The notes under the pieces were generated by a model, which saw only the letters and a list, made by a program, of their open reading frames with translations, was not told the origin of the DNA and ran no database searches. This document shows, piece after piece, positions 42,778 through 51,724 of a stretch of 64,000 bases of DNA. This DNA comes from CAVVNP01 sp963800235. Lineage in GTDB: Bacteria > Actinomycetota > Acidimicrobiia > Acidimicrobiales > Iamiaceae. Numbering within the stretch: the first letter of the stretch is position 1; the number at the start of each line of letters is the position of its first letter. Location: NCBI GenBank assembly GCA_963800235.1, contig CAWDAD010000003.1:1-64000 (forward strand), written 5' to 3'. The position numbers and the translations under genes were made by a program.

Positions 42778-43566
42778 CTACGGGTGCTGACTGCTGGCGC
42801 TCAGGACCTCGCCGGTGAGGTAGCTCGAGTAGTCCGAGGCGAGGAAGACGATCACGTTGGCGATCTCCCACGGCTCGGCGGCCCGGCCGAAGGCCTCCCG
42901 GCGGGTCAGCTCGTCGAGCAGCTCGTCGGTGGTCACCTTGGCGAGGAACGGGTGCATGGCCAGGCTCGGCGCCACCGCGTTGACCCGGACGCCGTGCGGT
43001 GCGCCCTCCATCGCCGCGGTGCGGGTCAGGGCCATGACCCCGGCCTTGGCCGCGGCGTAGTGGGCCTGGCCGACCTGGGCCCGCCACCCGAGCACCGACG
43101 CGTTGTTCACGATCACGCCCCCGCCGGCGTCGACCATGCGGCGCAGAGCGGCTCGAGTGCCGCGCATGGTCCCGGTGAGGGTGATGTCGACCACGCGGTG
43201 CCACTGCTCGTCGGTCATGTCGACCAGCTCCGCGGTGCCTCCCAGGCCGGCGTTGTTGACCAGCACGTCGAGGCCGCCGAGGTGGTCGACGGCGGCGGCG
43301 AGGAGACCCTGGACCTGGTCCTCGTCGGTCACGTCGCACGGCGCCGAGCCGGGCCGGTGGCCGGTCTCGTCCTCGAGCCGGTCGACCGCCTCGCCCAGCC
43401 GCCGTTCGTGGATGTCGCCGATGAAGAGCCGGGCCCCCTCCTCGGCGCACCGGCGGGCGGTGGCGTAGCCGATGCCGGTGCCGGCGGCGGCGGTGACCAC
43501 CACCCGACGGTCGACGAGCAGCCCGTGGCCCTCGACGTAGGCGGGCGGAGCGGGAGCGTCGGTCAC
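42778..43566 (-). CDS. ipdF: IpdF-like short-chain dehydrogenase
   Basis: The 262-residue SDR matches IpdF of Mycobacterium: VVVTAAAGTGIGYATARR, ISDIHERR-like FIGDIHERRLGEAVDRL, LDVLVNNAGLGG, NNASVLGWRAQVGQAHYAAAKAGVMALTR with the Tyr/Lys pair, and FLASDYSSYLTGEVLSASSQHP at the C-terminus. IpdF oxidises the 5-hydroxyl of a HIP-CoA-derived intermediate. GTG 43566 overlaps the ipdE1 stop by four bases, so both are translated together. Confidence 0.9.
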   Translation of the reverse strand: MTDAPAPPAYVEGHGLLVDRRVVVTAAAGTGIGYATARRCAEEGARLFIGDIHERRLGEAVDRLEDETGHRPGSAPCDVTDEDQVQGLLAAAVDHLGGLDVLVNNAGLGGTAELVDMTDEQWHRVVDITLTGTMRGTRAALRRMVDAGGGVIVNNASVLGWRAQVGQAHYAAAKAGVMALTRTAAMEGAPHGVRVNAVAPSLAMHPFLAKVTTDELLDELTRREAFGRAAEPWEIANVIVFLASDYSSYLTGEVLSASSQHP

Positions 43567-44783
43567 GGGGCCACCTTGGGCTCGGGCGGCAGGCCCAGGG
43601 CCCGCTCGCCGATGATGTTGCGCTGGATCTGGTTCGACCCCGCGTAGATGGTGTCGCTGCGGGTGAAGAGGAACAGCCGCTGCAGGGCGGTCAGCTCGTA
43701 GCCGCCGCCACCGTCGACGTCGCCCGCCCAGCTCCCGCCGGCGACGGCCAGGTCGGCCTCGGGACCGAGCACGTCCATGGCCAGGTTGCCGAGCTGGCGG
43801 TGCCAGGAGGCCCAGTAGAGCTTGCCGATCATGGCGGCGCGGGGCAGCTCGGCGCCCTGCATGGCCGAGAGCGTGCGCAGGGTGTTCCACCGCATGATCT
43901 CCAGCCCGGCCCACGCCCGCACCAGGCGCTGGCGGAGCACCGGGTCGCCGATGCGCCCGTTGCGCCGGGCCACGTCGGTGACGGCCTCCAGCTCGTTCGA
44001 GAACTGCAGCTGCTGGCCGAGGGTCGAGGCGCCCCGCTCGAAGGCGAGGGTGCCCATGGCCACCTTCCACCCGTCGTTCACGGCCCCGACCACGTTGGCG
44101 TCGGCGGTGCGGGCGCCGTCGAAGAAGACCTCGTTGAACTCCGAGTCGCCGGTGACCTGGCGGATGGGGCGGATCTCGACGCCGTCCTGGCGCAGCGGCA
44201 CCAGCAGGTACGACAGGCCCTTGTGCTTGGGCGCGTCCCGGTCGGTGCGGGCCAGCACGAAGCACCAGTCGGCCCAGTGGGCCAGCGAGGTCCACACCTT
44301 CTGGCCGGAGATCACCCACTCGTCGCCGTCGCGCTCGGCCCGGGTCGACACGTTGGCGAGGTCGGACCCGGCGTCGGGCTCGGAGTAGCCCTGGGACCAC
44401 AGCTCGGTGCCGGCCACGATGCCGGGCAGGAACCGTCGCTTCTGGTCGTCGGTGCCGAAGGCCAGGATCGTCGGGCCGGCCAGCCCCTCGCCGATGTGGC
44501 CGAGGCGTCCCGGGCCCCGCGCCCGGGCGTACTCCTCGAACCAGATGACCTGCCGGGTGAGATCCAGGCCGCGCCCCCCGTGCTCGGTCGGCCACCCCAC
44601 GCACGTCCAGCCCGCCTCGCCGAGGCGCCGCTCCCACGCCAGGCGCTCGTCGAACAGAGCGTGCTCGTCACCCGGGCCGCCCCGGCCCCGGACCTCGGCG
44701 AAGCGGCCGCGCAGCTCGGCCTCGAGCCAGGCGCGGGCCTCGGCCCGGAACGCCTCGTCCTCGTCGCTGAACCGGAGGTCCAT
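43563..44783 (-). CDS. ipdE1: IpdE1-like acyl-CoA dehydrogenase (FadE30 type)
   Basis: A 406-residue acyl-CoA dehydrogenase close to IpdE1/FadE30: LGWPTEHGGRG-like VGWPTEHGGRGLDLTRQVIWFEEYARA, ELWSQGYSEPDAGSDLANV, KVWTSLAHWADWCFVLARTD, FNEVFFDGARTADANVVG, FERGASTLGQQLQF and FTRSDTIYAGSNQIQRNIIGERALGLP. IpdE1 acts with a second subunit on a HIP-CoA derivative; the partner may be the short dehydrogenase at 19905-20948. ATG 44783 is preferred over an upstream in-frame start because MDLRFSDEDEAFRAEAR is the usual N-terminus. Confidence 0.88.
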   Translation of the reverse strand: MDLRFSDEDEAFRAEARAWLEAELRGRFAEVRGRGGPGDEHALFDERLAWERRLGEAGWTCVGWPTEHGGRGLDLTRQVIWFEEYARARGPGRLGHIGEGLAGPTILAFGTDDQKRRFLPGIVAGTELWSQGYSEPDAGSDLANVSTRAERDGDEWVISGQKVWTSLAHWADWCFVLARTDRDAPKHKGLSYLLVPLRQDGVEIRPIRQVTGDSEFNEVFFDGARTADANVVGAVNDGWKVAMGTLAFERGASTLGQQLQFSNELEAVTDVARRNGRIGDPVLRQRLVRAWAGLEIMRWNTLRTLSAMQGAELPRAAMIGKLYWASWHRQLGNLAMDVLGPEADLAVAGGSWAGDVDGGGGYELTALQRLFLFTRSDTIYAGSNQIQRNIIGERALGLPPEPKVAP

Positions 44784-44815
44784 CAGCGGTCGTCGGTGCT
44801 CGGCGGAGCCTGCGG

Positions 44816-45724
44816 CTAGTAGCGGAGCCCCGGCGCCCGGGTCCTGAACACGTCGGTGGCGAGCTGCTGGCCGAGCTTGGTGGCGTCCCACCGCGTCGTG
44901 GTGGTGATGGCATCACCCTCGCGCCAGCCCTCCATCAGCACGATCTGGTCACCGACGCAGCGGATGACCTGACCGGTCACGAACTGGCTCTCGTCGCTGG
45001 CCAGCCAGGCGACCAGCGGCGAGCTGGTGGCCGGGTCCATGGGGTTGAACTCGTCCTCGGGCACGTCGTCGGGCTCGATCACCTCGGGGGCGCCGGGCAT
45101 GGTGCCGGTGATGCGGGTGGCACCGGCCGGGCCGATGCAGTTCACGGTGACGCCGAGCCGGTAGAGCTCGAGGCTGAGGGTCAGGGTGAACCCGGCGATG
45201 CCCATCTTGGCGGTGGCGTAGTTGGTCTGGCCGAAGTTGCCGACCAGGCCTGCGCCCGAGGTGGTGTTGATGACCCGTCCGGTGAGCGCCTCGCCCGACT
45301 TCGACCGCTCCCGCCAGTGCTTGGCGGCGTGGTGGGAGGGGGCCCAGGCGCCCTTCAGGTGCACCCGGATCACCGCGTCGAAGTCGGCCTCGCCCATGTT
45401 CCAGATGGCGCCGTCGCGGACGATGCCGGCGTTGTTGACCAGCACGTCGAGGTGCCCGTCGAGGTCGATGGCCTGCTGCACCAGGCGGCCGGCGCCCTCG
45501 AAGTCGGCCACGTCGTCGTAGTTGGCGACGGCCTCGCCGCCCCGCTCGTGGATCAGGTCGACGGTGAGGTCGGCGTCCTTGCCCGCCCCCTCGCCCGACA
45601 CCGATCCGCCCAGGTCGTTCACCACGACCGTGGCACCCTGCTCGGCCAGCTCGAGGGCGTGCCCCCTGCCGATGCCGTGACCGGCCCCGGTCACGATCGC
45701 CACCTTGCCGTCGAGCATCCCCAT
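44816..45724 (-). CDS. Short-chain dehydrogenase of the MFE-2/HSD17B4 N-terminal type
   Basis: The 302-residue SDR has TGAGHGIGRGHALELAEQGATVVVNDLGG, the hallmark of MFE-2-like 3-hydroxyacyl-CoA and 17-hydroxysteroid dehydrogenases. LDVLVNNAGIVRDG follows, then VINTTSGAGLVGNFGQTNYATAKMG with the Ser/Tyr/Lys triad and a long C-terminal region. It heads the operon with ipdE1, ipdF and the MaoC-like gene, with a palindrome 44 bases upstream. A paralogue, frameshifted, lies at 14446-15359. Confidence 0.88.
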   Translation of the reverse strand: MGMLDGKVAIVTGAGHGIGRGHALELAEQGATVVVNDLGGSVSGEGAGKDADLTVDLIHERGGEAVANYDDVADFEGAGRLVQQAIDLDGHLDVLVNNAGIVRDGAIWNMGEADFDAVIRVHLKGAWAPSHHAAKHWRERSKSGEALTGRVINTTSGAGLVGNFGQTNYATAKMGIAGFTLTLSLELYRLGVTVNCIGPAGATRITGTMPGAPEVIEPDDVPEDEFNPMDPATSSPLVAWLASDESQFVTGQVIRCVGDQIVLMEGWREGDAITTTTRWDATKLGQQLATDVFRTRAPGLRY

Positions 45725-45767
45725 GGTCGTCGTGCGCCTCTCTCGGTCGGGTCGTCGTGCCGTCGTC

Positions 45768-45782
45768 CTGACGGGTCGTCAG
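45768..45782. promoter_or_regulatory. Palindromic operator, copy 6 (CTGACGGGTCGTCAG)
   Basis: The site lies 44 bases upstream of the SDR gene that heads the ipdE1-ipdF operon. Both outer half-sites (CTGAC, GTCAG) are intact; only the inner base pair deviates. Confidence 0.7.
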
Positions 45783-45844
45783 ATTAGGTGGGGCCCCGGT
45801 CGGCTCACGATTCCGCCGGGCAGGGCCGGGACCGGGCGAGCGGC

Positions 45845-45863
45845 TGCGGTCCGAGCGACCGCA
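45845..45863 (-). terminator. Hairpin after the sulfatase gene
   Basis: TGCGGTC and GACCGCA form a perfect 7-bp stem around a 5-base loop just downstream of the sulfatase stop at 45870. There is no T-run, so termination is only inferred. Confidence 0.4.
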
Positions 45864-45869
45864 CGTGGG

Positions 45870-47363
45870 CTACAGGCCCTCGGCGGCCTCGAGCTCGCGG
45901 AGGCGGCCGAACCACTCACGGGCGGTGGCGCGGTGGCCGGGGTCGTTGGCCAGGTTCACCAGCTCGTGGGGGTCCTCGGCCAGGTCGTACAGCTCGTGGT
46001 CGTGGTCCTCGAACGGGGCGTCGACGTCGAACAGCTTCGGTGCCTTCGCCGGCCCGGTGGTGGGCGACGTGCCGCCGCCCACGCCGTAGTACCGGGCGTA
46101 CTTGGTGGTGCCGTCGAAGACGCCCCGGATGGCGTAGCGCAGCGGCAGGCACCGCTCGTACCAGGCGGTGTCCTGGGCGAAGAGCACCACGTCGCGCACC
46201 GAGGCGGTGGGGTCGGCCAGCACCGGCGAGAGGTCGTGGCCCCGGAAGGTGGGCAGCTCGTCGCGGTCGATCCCCCCGAACATGGCGAGGGTGGTGGCCA
46301 GGTCGACGTGGGTGGCCAGGGCGTCGCTCGTCGAGCCGGGCGGGGCGACGTCCATGCCGGCGGCCGCCTTGACGTACAGCGGCACCCGCATGATCTCCTG
46401 GTAGACGAACGGCCCCTTCGACCGCAGCCCGTGCGAGCCGCACATGTCGCCGTGGTCGGAGGTGAAGACGACGATGGTGTCGTCCCAACGGCCGCTGCGC
46501 TCGAGGGCGTCGAGCACCAGCCCGAGGTTCTCGTCGCCCCGCCGGTGCAGGTCGACGTAGTAGTCGAGGTGCCGCAGCCACAGGTCGGTGTCGCTCGGGT
46601 CCATGCGCCCGTAGAGCGAGTGCTGCTGCTCGTACAGCCACTGCCGCTGGACCGCCGGCTTGGTGTAGAGGTCGTCGCCGAAGTTGGCCGGCAGGGTGTC
46701 GTGGATCCGCTCGTAGCCGCGGTCGTAGGTCGGCAGCGGGTCGTCGTCCTTCCAGGCCGCGTACGACAGGATCGCCCGCGGCAGCTCGACCTCGGCGGCG
46801 TGCCCGGCCTGCCAGTCGGCCTGGTCGATCGGGAACCACATCACGTCGTGGGGGTTCACCAGCCCCACGGTGAGGCACCAGGGGTCGGCCATGCCGGCGT
46901 GCTGGTCGAGCCAGTCGGCGGCCTGGTGGGCGATCATCGGGTCGAACTCGGCGCCCGTGCCCGCCCAGCCCATGAAGTGCAGGTCGTTGCCCGACCAGTC
47001 GCTGAAGCCGTGGGCGTCGAGGTCGGGCGACGGCCCGAACCCCAGGTGCCACTTCCCGATGTAGGAGGAGCGGTAGCCGTGGTCGCGCAGCGCCGATCCG
47101 TAGGTGGGGATCGCCGGGTCGAGGGGCGTGTGGTAGTCGAAGATGACGTTCTCGTTCACGCCGTGCTGGGGCACGTACTGGCCGGTGACGATCGACGCCC
47201 GGCTCGGCGAGCACGGGGAGCTGTGGGTGAAGTAGTTGGTGAGCTCGATCCCCTGGTCGATCAGCCGCTGCCGGTTGGGCAGCTCGACCCCGGCGGGCAG
47301 CCAGTCGCGCTGGCGCTCCTGGTCCGAGAGCACGAACAGGATGTTCGGCCGCCGCTCGCTCAC
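45870..47363 (-). CDS. Type I sulfatase
   Basis: The 497-residue enzyme starts with PNILFVLSDQER, the metal-binding aspartate strand, and has the formylglycine motif C-S-P-S-R (Cys51 in CSPSRASIVTG), the site converted by a formylglycine-generating enzyme. IGKWHLGFGP and TSDHGDMCGSHGLRSKGP give further active-site residues. There is no signal peptide, so it acts in the cytosol on imported sulfate esters. GTG 47363 overlaps the stop of the acyl-CoA synthetase gene. Its operon suggests use of sulfated lipids or sterols, but the substrate is unproven. Confidence 0.92.
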   Translation of the reverse strand: MSERRPNILFVLSDQERQRDWLPAGVELPNRQRLIDQGIELTNYFTHSSPCSPSRASIVTGQYVPQHGVNENVIFDYHTPLDPAIPTYGSALRDHGYRSSYIGKWHLGFGPSPDLDAHGFSDWSGNDLHFMGWAGTGAEFDPMIAHQAADWLDQHAGMADPWCLTVGLVNPHDVMWFPIDQADWQAGHAAEVELPRAILSYAAWKDDDPLPTYDRGYERIHDTLPANFGDDLYTKPAVQRQWLYEQQHSLYGRMDPSDTDLWLRHLDYYVDLHRRGDENLGLVLDALERSGRWDDTIVVFTSDHGDMCGSHGLRSKGPFVYQEIMRVPLYVKAAAGMDVAPPGSTSDALATHVDLATTLAMFGGIDRDELPTFRGHDLSPVLADPTASVRDVVLFAQDTAWYERCLPLRYAIRGVFDGTTKYARYYGVGGGTSPTTGPAKAPKLFDVDAPFEDHDHELYDLAEDPHELVNLANDPGHRATAREWFGRLRELEAAEGL

Positions 47364-48910
47364 CGATCCCCTCCGAACTGCTTGCGCAGCTCGTGCTTGG
47401 GGATCTTGCCCTGGGCGTTGCGGGGCACCTCGTCGACCACCTCGAGCTGCTCCGGGACGGCCTGGGTCCGCAGCCCGGCGTCGCGCAGGAACTCCTGCAT
47501 CTCGACGAAGGCGAGCGGCTCCTGCCCCTCCCGGATCGACACCACCGCGCAGGCCCGCTCCCCCGTGCGGTCGTCGGGCAGGCCGATGACGGCCACGTCG
47601 GCGACCTTGGGGTGGGTGTAGAGCAGGTCCTCGACCTCCTTGGCCGAGATGTTCTCGCCGTGGCGGATGATCACGTCCTTCAACCGGCCGGTGATCCGCA
47701 CGTAGCCCTGCTCGTCGATGGTGCCGAGGTCGCCGGTGCGGAACCACCTCTCGTCGTCGAAGCCGTCGGCGTCGAGGGCAGGGTCGACGTAGCCCCGCAT
47801 CAGCTGGGGGGCCTTGGCCCGCAGCTCGCCCTCCTCGTTCGGCCCGCACACGTGGCCGTCGAGGGCCACCGCCCGCAGCTGCACGCCCGGCATGGGGCGG
47901 CCCTCGGTCCCGGCCAGCTTGTCGTCAGGGTCGCGGTCGCACGCCATGGTCAGGATGGGCGCCTCGGTGAGCCCCCAGCCCGAGATGATCCCCGCTCCGC
48001 CCAGCTCGGCCTTGATGTCGTGGTGCAGCTGCGGCGGCTTGGGTGCCCCGCCCCCGGGGCAGTTGCGCAGGTCGGGGAAGATCGGCTCGGCGCCGGCCGC
48101 CCGCTGGGCGTTGAGGTAGGCGAGGTGGAAGTACGTGGCCGAGCCGGCCATGGTGACCCGCTGGCGGCTGGCCAGCTCCGGCGTGGCGGTCGGGTCGAAC
48201 GCCTCGGTGATGACGTTCACCAGGCCGTACATCAGGCTGGACGCCAGCCAGATCGCCCCGGCGATGTGGGTGACCGGGAAGGCCATGAGGTTGCGGTCGC
48301 CCTGGCAGCACCGCAGGCAGTCGCACATGCCCCGGGCGGTCACGATGATGTCGCCGTCGGTGTGGGGCGCCCCCTTCGGGTCCGAGGTGGTGCCCGAGGT
48401 GTAGAGCAGCAGGCTCGTCACCTCGTCGTCACGGCTGGCCGGCGGCTCCGGCGGCGGGGGCAGGGTCGACGGGTCGCCGTCGGGCAGGGTCGGGGCGCAC
48501 TCGAGCACCGCCATCGACGGGTTGGCCTCGGCCAGCCGCCCGCCCATCGCGGTGAAGTCGAAGCCCCGGAACGTGCCGGGGACGATCAGCAGCTTGGCCC
48601 GCACCTGGCTGGTCACGAACCCGAACTCGCGGTCGCGGTAGATGGGGATGATCGGGTTCTGCGCGGCACCGAGCCGGAACAGCGCACCCATGAGGACCAG
48701 GGACTCGTGCCACGTCGGCAGCGCCCACGACACCACGTCGCCGACGCCGATGCCGTGGTCGGCGGCCAGGCCGGCGGCGGCCCGCTCGACCAGGTCGCGG
48801 TACTCGCCGAAGCTCACCGACCGCCCCGCGGCGTCGACGGTCATCTCCAGGTCCGGGGTGGCATCGGCCCGCGCCGACAGCAGCTCCCAGAAGTTGCGTC
48901 CTTCGAGCAT
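47360..48910 (-). CDS. Acyl-CoA synthetase (AMP-forming)
   Basis: This ANL-family ligase of 516 residues has the AMP-binding loop LLLYTSGTTSDPKGAPHT near residue 170, the GWGLTEAP adenine region near 325, RTGDLG near 395 and the C-terminal lysine in PRNAQGKIPKHELRKQF. It is unlike the FadD3-like enzyme at 60196-61920 and resembles cyclohexanecarboxylate-CoA-ligase or medium-chain-like FadDs. It would activate the acid produced by the aldehyde dehydrogenase of the same operon. Confidence 0.9.
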   Translation of the reverse strand: MLEGRNFWELLSARADATPDLEMTVDAAGRSVSFGEYRDLVERAAAGLAADHGIGVGDVVSWALPTWHESLVLMGALFRLGAAQNPIIPIYRDREFGFVTSQVRAKLLIVPGTFRGFDFTAMGGRLAEANPSMAVLECAPTLPDGDPSTLPPPPEPPASRDDEVTSLLLYTSGTTSDPKGAPHTDGDIIVTARGMCDCLRCCQGDRNLMAFPVTHIAGAIWLASSLMYGLVNVITEAFDPTATPELASRQRVTMAGSATYFHLAYLNAQRAAGAEPIFPDLRNCPGGGAPKPPQLHHDIKAELGGAGIISGWGLTEAPILTMACDRDPDDKLAGTEGRPMPGVQLRAVALDGHVCGPNEEGELRAKAPQLMRGYVDPALDADGFDDERWFRTGDLGTIDEQGYVRITGRLKDVIIRHGENISAKEVEDLLYTHPKVADVAVIGLPDDRTGERACAVVSIREGQEPLAFVEMQEFLRDAGLRTQAVPEQLEVVDEVPRNAQGKIPKHELRKQFGGDR

Positions 48911-48998
48911 GGTCCCCTCGGTCCTCCCGTTCGGTGTGGTGACGCCGACGGCGCGGTGACGCCGCCCGGCCGGCGGCGGTGGCGCAGGCGGCGCCGGG

Positions 48999-50066
48999 TC
49001 AGACGAGCTCGAGCACCCCGCGGTTGAGCTTGCCGTCGTGCATGTCCTGCAGGGCCCGCTCGACGTCCTCGAGCGGGTAGGTCTGGCTGACCAGCTCGTC
49101 GAGCTTGAGCCGGCCCGCCTGGTAGAGGCGGACCAGCATCGGGATGTCGTGGTGGGGCCGGGCGGTGCCGTACCGGCAGCCGAGGATCGACTTGTCGTTG
49201 TAGAGGTCGTTGACCACGAAGCTGGCCTCGGTGCCCAGCTTGGGAACCCCGAGCAGCACGCACGAGCCGCCCCAGTCGAGGCAGGCGATCGACGTGCGGA
49301 TCAGGGCGGGGTGGCCCACGCACTCGAAGGCGAAGTCGACGCCGTCGGGGCAGATCTCCTTGACCGCCTCGACCGTGTCGACGTCGGGCCCGGCGGCGAT
49401 GAAGTGGGTGGCGCCGAACTGGCGGGCGGCGGCCTCCTTGGCCGGGTTGGTGTCGACGGCGATGATCGGCAGGGCGTCGCTCAGGGCCAGGCCCTGGATG
49501 ACGTTCAGGCCGATGCCGCCGAGGCCGATCACCACCGCCGACTCGCCGTGGCGGGGCTTGGCCCGGTTGAACACCGCCCCGACGCCGGTGAGCACCCCGC
49601 AGCCGATGAGGCTGGCGGCGGCCAGCGGCACGTCGGGATCGATGACGACCGCCTGGGTCTCCTGCACGACGGTGTGCTCGCTGAAGACCCCGGCGTTGGC
49701 GAACTGGAAGGCCCGCTCGCCCTTCCACGTGAACGGCGCCCGCAGCTTGCCCATGGTCGATCGGCAGTGGGTCGGCTCGCCGCGGTCGCAGGCGTCGCAC
49801 TGGCCGCAGTTGCCCAGGGTGGTGAGCACCACGTGGTCGCCGACCTGCACCTTCGAGACGGCGCTGCCGACCTCCTCGACCACGCCGGCGCCCTCGTGGC
49901 CGAGCACCACCGGCGGCGGGAACGGGATGGTGCCGTCGATGACGCTGACGTCGCTGTGGCACAGCCCGGCGGCGTGGATGCGCACCTTGACCTGGTCGGG
50001 CCTCGGGTCGCGCACGTCCACGTCGTCGACCACGTTCAGCTGCCCGTCCCAGACGATGGCTCTCAT
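48999..50066 (-). CDS. Zinc-dependent alcohol dehydrogenase
   Basis: The 355-residue medium-chain dehydrogenase has the catalytic zinc ligands (GLCHSDVSV and GHEGAG), the structural zinc loop GNCGQCDACDRGEPTHC and the NAD loop VIGLGGIGLNVIQG near residue 185. It resembles class III/mycothiol-related and NDMA-dependent actinobacterial alcohol dehydrogenases. With the adjacent aldehyde dehydrogenase it forms an alcohol-to-acid module. It lies 21 bases downstream of the aldehyde dehydrogenase gene. Confidence 0.92.
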   Translation of the reverse strand: MRAIVWDGQLNVVDDVDVRDPRPDQVKVRIHAAGLCHSDVSVIDGTIPFPPPVVLGHEGAGVVEEVGSAVSKVQVGDHVVLTTLGNCGQCDACDRGEPTHCRSTMGKLRAPFTWKGERAFQFANAGVFSEHTVVQETQAVVIDPDVPLAAASLIGCGVLTGVGAVFNRAKPRHGESAVVIGLGGIGLNVIQGLALSDALPIIAVDTNPAKEAAARQFGATHFIAAGPDVDTVEAVKEICPDGVDFAFECVGHPALIRTSIACLDWGGSCVLLGVPKLGTEASFVVNDLYNDKSILGCRYGTARPHHDIPMLVRLYQAGRLKLDELVSQTYPLEDVERALQDMHDGKLNRGVLELV

Positions 50067-50087
50067 GTACGGCTCCTCGTGCTCGGT

Positions 50088-51548
50088 TCAGGCCTGCCAG
50101 GCGATGGACTGCAGCTCGCTGTAGGCGTGCAGACCGAACGACCCGCGGTCGCGCCCGATGCCGCTCTTCTTGAACCCCCCGAAGGCGGCCTCGGGGTGCT
50201 GCTGCAGGGTGTTGATGGCCACCGAGCCGCTGCGGACGCGTCGGGCCACGTGCACGGCCCGGGCGGTGTCGCCGGAGTACACGTAGCTGTTCAGCCCGTA
50301 CTCGCTGTCGTTGGCCAGGGCGACCGCCTCGTCGGCGTCGTCGAAGGGCACCACCGCCACCACCGGGCCGAAGATCTCCTCGCGCACGGCGGTCATGTCC
50401 GGGGTGCAACCGACCAGCAGGGTCGGCGCCACGTAGAAGCCGGTGTCGAGGTCGGGCCGCTCGCCCCCGGCGGCCGCCTCGGCCCCCTGGTCGACGGCGC
50501 CGTGGACGTAGCCCTCGACCCGCTCCCGGTGGGCGGCGGTGATGACCGGGCCCACCAGCGTGCCCTTGTCGAGCGGGTCGCCGACCTTCATGAAGGCCGC
50601 CGCCGCCGACAGGTTCTCGACCAGCTGGTCGTGGACGCCGCGCTGCACCAGGACCCGGGTCGGGCTGGTGCAGATCTGGCCGGAGTGGAAGCCCCAGACG
50701 CTGGCGATGCCCGACCCCGCCGCCTTCAGGTCGGCGTCGTCGAACACGATGCAGGCGCCCTTGCCGCCCAGCTCCATGAGCGTCCGCTTCATGCCCCGTC
50801 CGGCCACCTCGGCGATGCGGGTGCCGACCGCGGTCGAGCCGGTGAAGCTGATCATGTCGACGTGGTCGGAGGCCACGACCTGCTCGGACGGCGGGATCTG
50901 GTCGCTCACCACCACGTTCACCACACCCGGCGGGAAGCCGGCCTCCTCGAAGGCCTCGCACATGCGGATGACCGCCAGCGGGTCCTGCCAGGCCGGCTTG
51001 ACCACCACCGTGTTGCCCATGGCCAGGGCGGGGGCGATCTTGCCGGCCATGTTGGTCATCGGGAAGTTGTAGGAGGCGATGCAGGAGACCACGCCGACCG
51101 GGGCCCGGCGCACCACCGCCCCCACCACACCACCGGGCGACAGCGCGCTGCCGTCCATGACCGAGGGCGACAACGGGATCTCGTCCGGCTCGATGCGGGC
51201 GTAGCGGCGGAACCGCACCGCGGCCTGCGGCACCTGCAGGTGCTTGGCGACGCGCATCGTGGCGCCGGTCTCGGCCTGGACGAGGGGGACCAGCTCGTCG
51301 GTCCGCTTCTCGAGCACGTCGGCCACCCGCGCCAGCAGCTCGGACCGCTCCTCCTGGCTGGTGGCCGACCACGCCGGGAAGGCGTCGGCCGCTGCCGCGC
51401 AGGCCGTCTCGGCGTCGTCGACCGAGGCGTTGGGGGCGGCGCCGACCACCTGCTCGGTGGCCGGGTTCACGATGTCGTAGGTGCCGCCGCCGGCGCGGAC
51501 CCACTCCCCCCCGATGAGCAGGCGGTACTCGTCGGACGGGGCGCTCAC
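50088..51548 (-). CDS. NAD(P)-dependent aldehyde dehydrogenase
   Basis: The 486-residue enzyme has the ALDH fold: ISFTGSTAVGTRIAEVAGRGMKRTLMELGGKGACIVFDDAD, with the general-base glutamate in MELGGK and the catalytic cysteine in HSGQICTSPTRVLV near residue 288. The C-terminal EAAFGGFKKSGIGRDRGSFGLHAYSELQS is typical. It converts an aldehyde to the acid taken up by the acyl-CoA synthetase. The gene starts at GTG 51548, 11 bases after a KstR-like palindrome, so it probably opens the ALDH-ADH-FadD-sulfatase operon. Confidence 0.93.
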   Translation of the reverse strand: MSAPSDEYRLLIGGEWVRAGGGTYDIVNPATEQVVGAAPNASVDDAETACAAAADAFPAWSATSQEERSELLARVADVLEKRTDELVPLVQAETGATMRVAKHLQVPQAAVRFRRYARIEPDEIPLSPSVMDGSALSPGGVVGAVVRRAPVGVVSCIASYNFPMTNMAGKIAPALAMGNTVVVKPAWQDPLAVIRMCEAFEEAGFPPGVVNVVVSDQIPPSEQVVASDHVDMISFTGSTAVGTRIAEVAGRGMKRTLMELGGKGACIVFDDADLKAAGSGIASVWGFHSGQICTSPTRVLVQRGVHDQLVENLSAAAAFMKVGDPLDKGTLVGPVITAAHRERVEGYVHGAVDQGAEAAAGGERPDLDTGFYVAPTLLVGCTPDMTAVREEIFGPVVAVVPFDDADEAVALANDSEYGLNSYVYSGDTARAVHVARRVRSGSVAINTLQQHPEAAFGGFKKSGIGRDRGSFGLHAYSELQSIAWQA

Positions 51549-51558
51549 ACCGTCGGAC

Positions 51559-51572
51559 TGTAACGCGTTCTA
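51559..51572. promoter_or_regulatory. KstR-like operator (TGTAACGCGTTCTA)
   Basis: The sequence fits the KstR consensus TNNAACNNGTTNNA of mycobacterial cholesterol genes at every fixed position, and the right half GTTCTAGTT is particularly canonical. It sits 11 bases upstream of the aldehyde dehydrogenase start. No other match was noticed in the window. Confidence 0.65.
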
Positions 51573-51601
51573 GTTCCGCCCTCCGTCGCTCCCGGCCGGC
51601 C

Positions 51602-51650
51602 GAACTTGTCGCAGTTGTGGGCGTGGAGGCCGCACAACTGCGACAAGTTC
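51602..51650. repeat. 18-bp perfect inverted repeat
   Basis: GAACTTGTCGCAGTTGTG and its exact complement CACAACTGCGACAAGTTC are separated by 13 bases. It lies between divergent genes, so it is not a shared terminator. It could be an operator, a small RNA stem, or a remnant of a mobile element. Confidence 0.85.
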
Positions 51651-51724
51651 CGGAAGGGGCGGCACGGCCGCACCTCCGGTCCCCGCCCGGACGCCGGCCG
51701 GAGCGCCTCTTTAGACTTGGGGCG

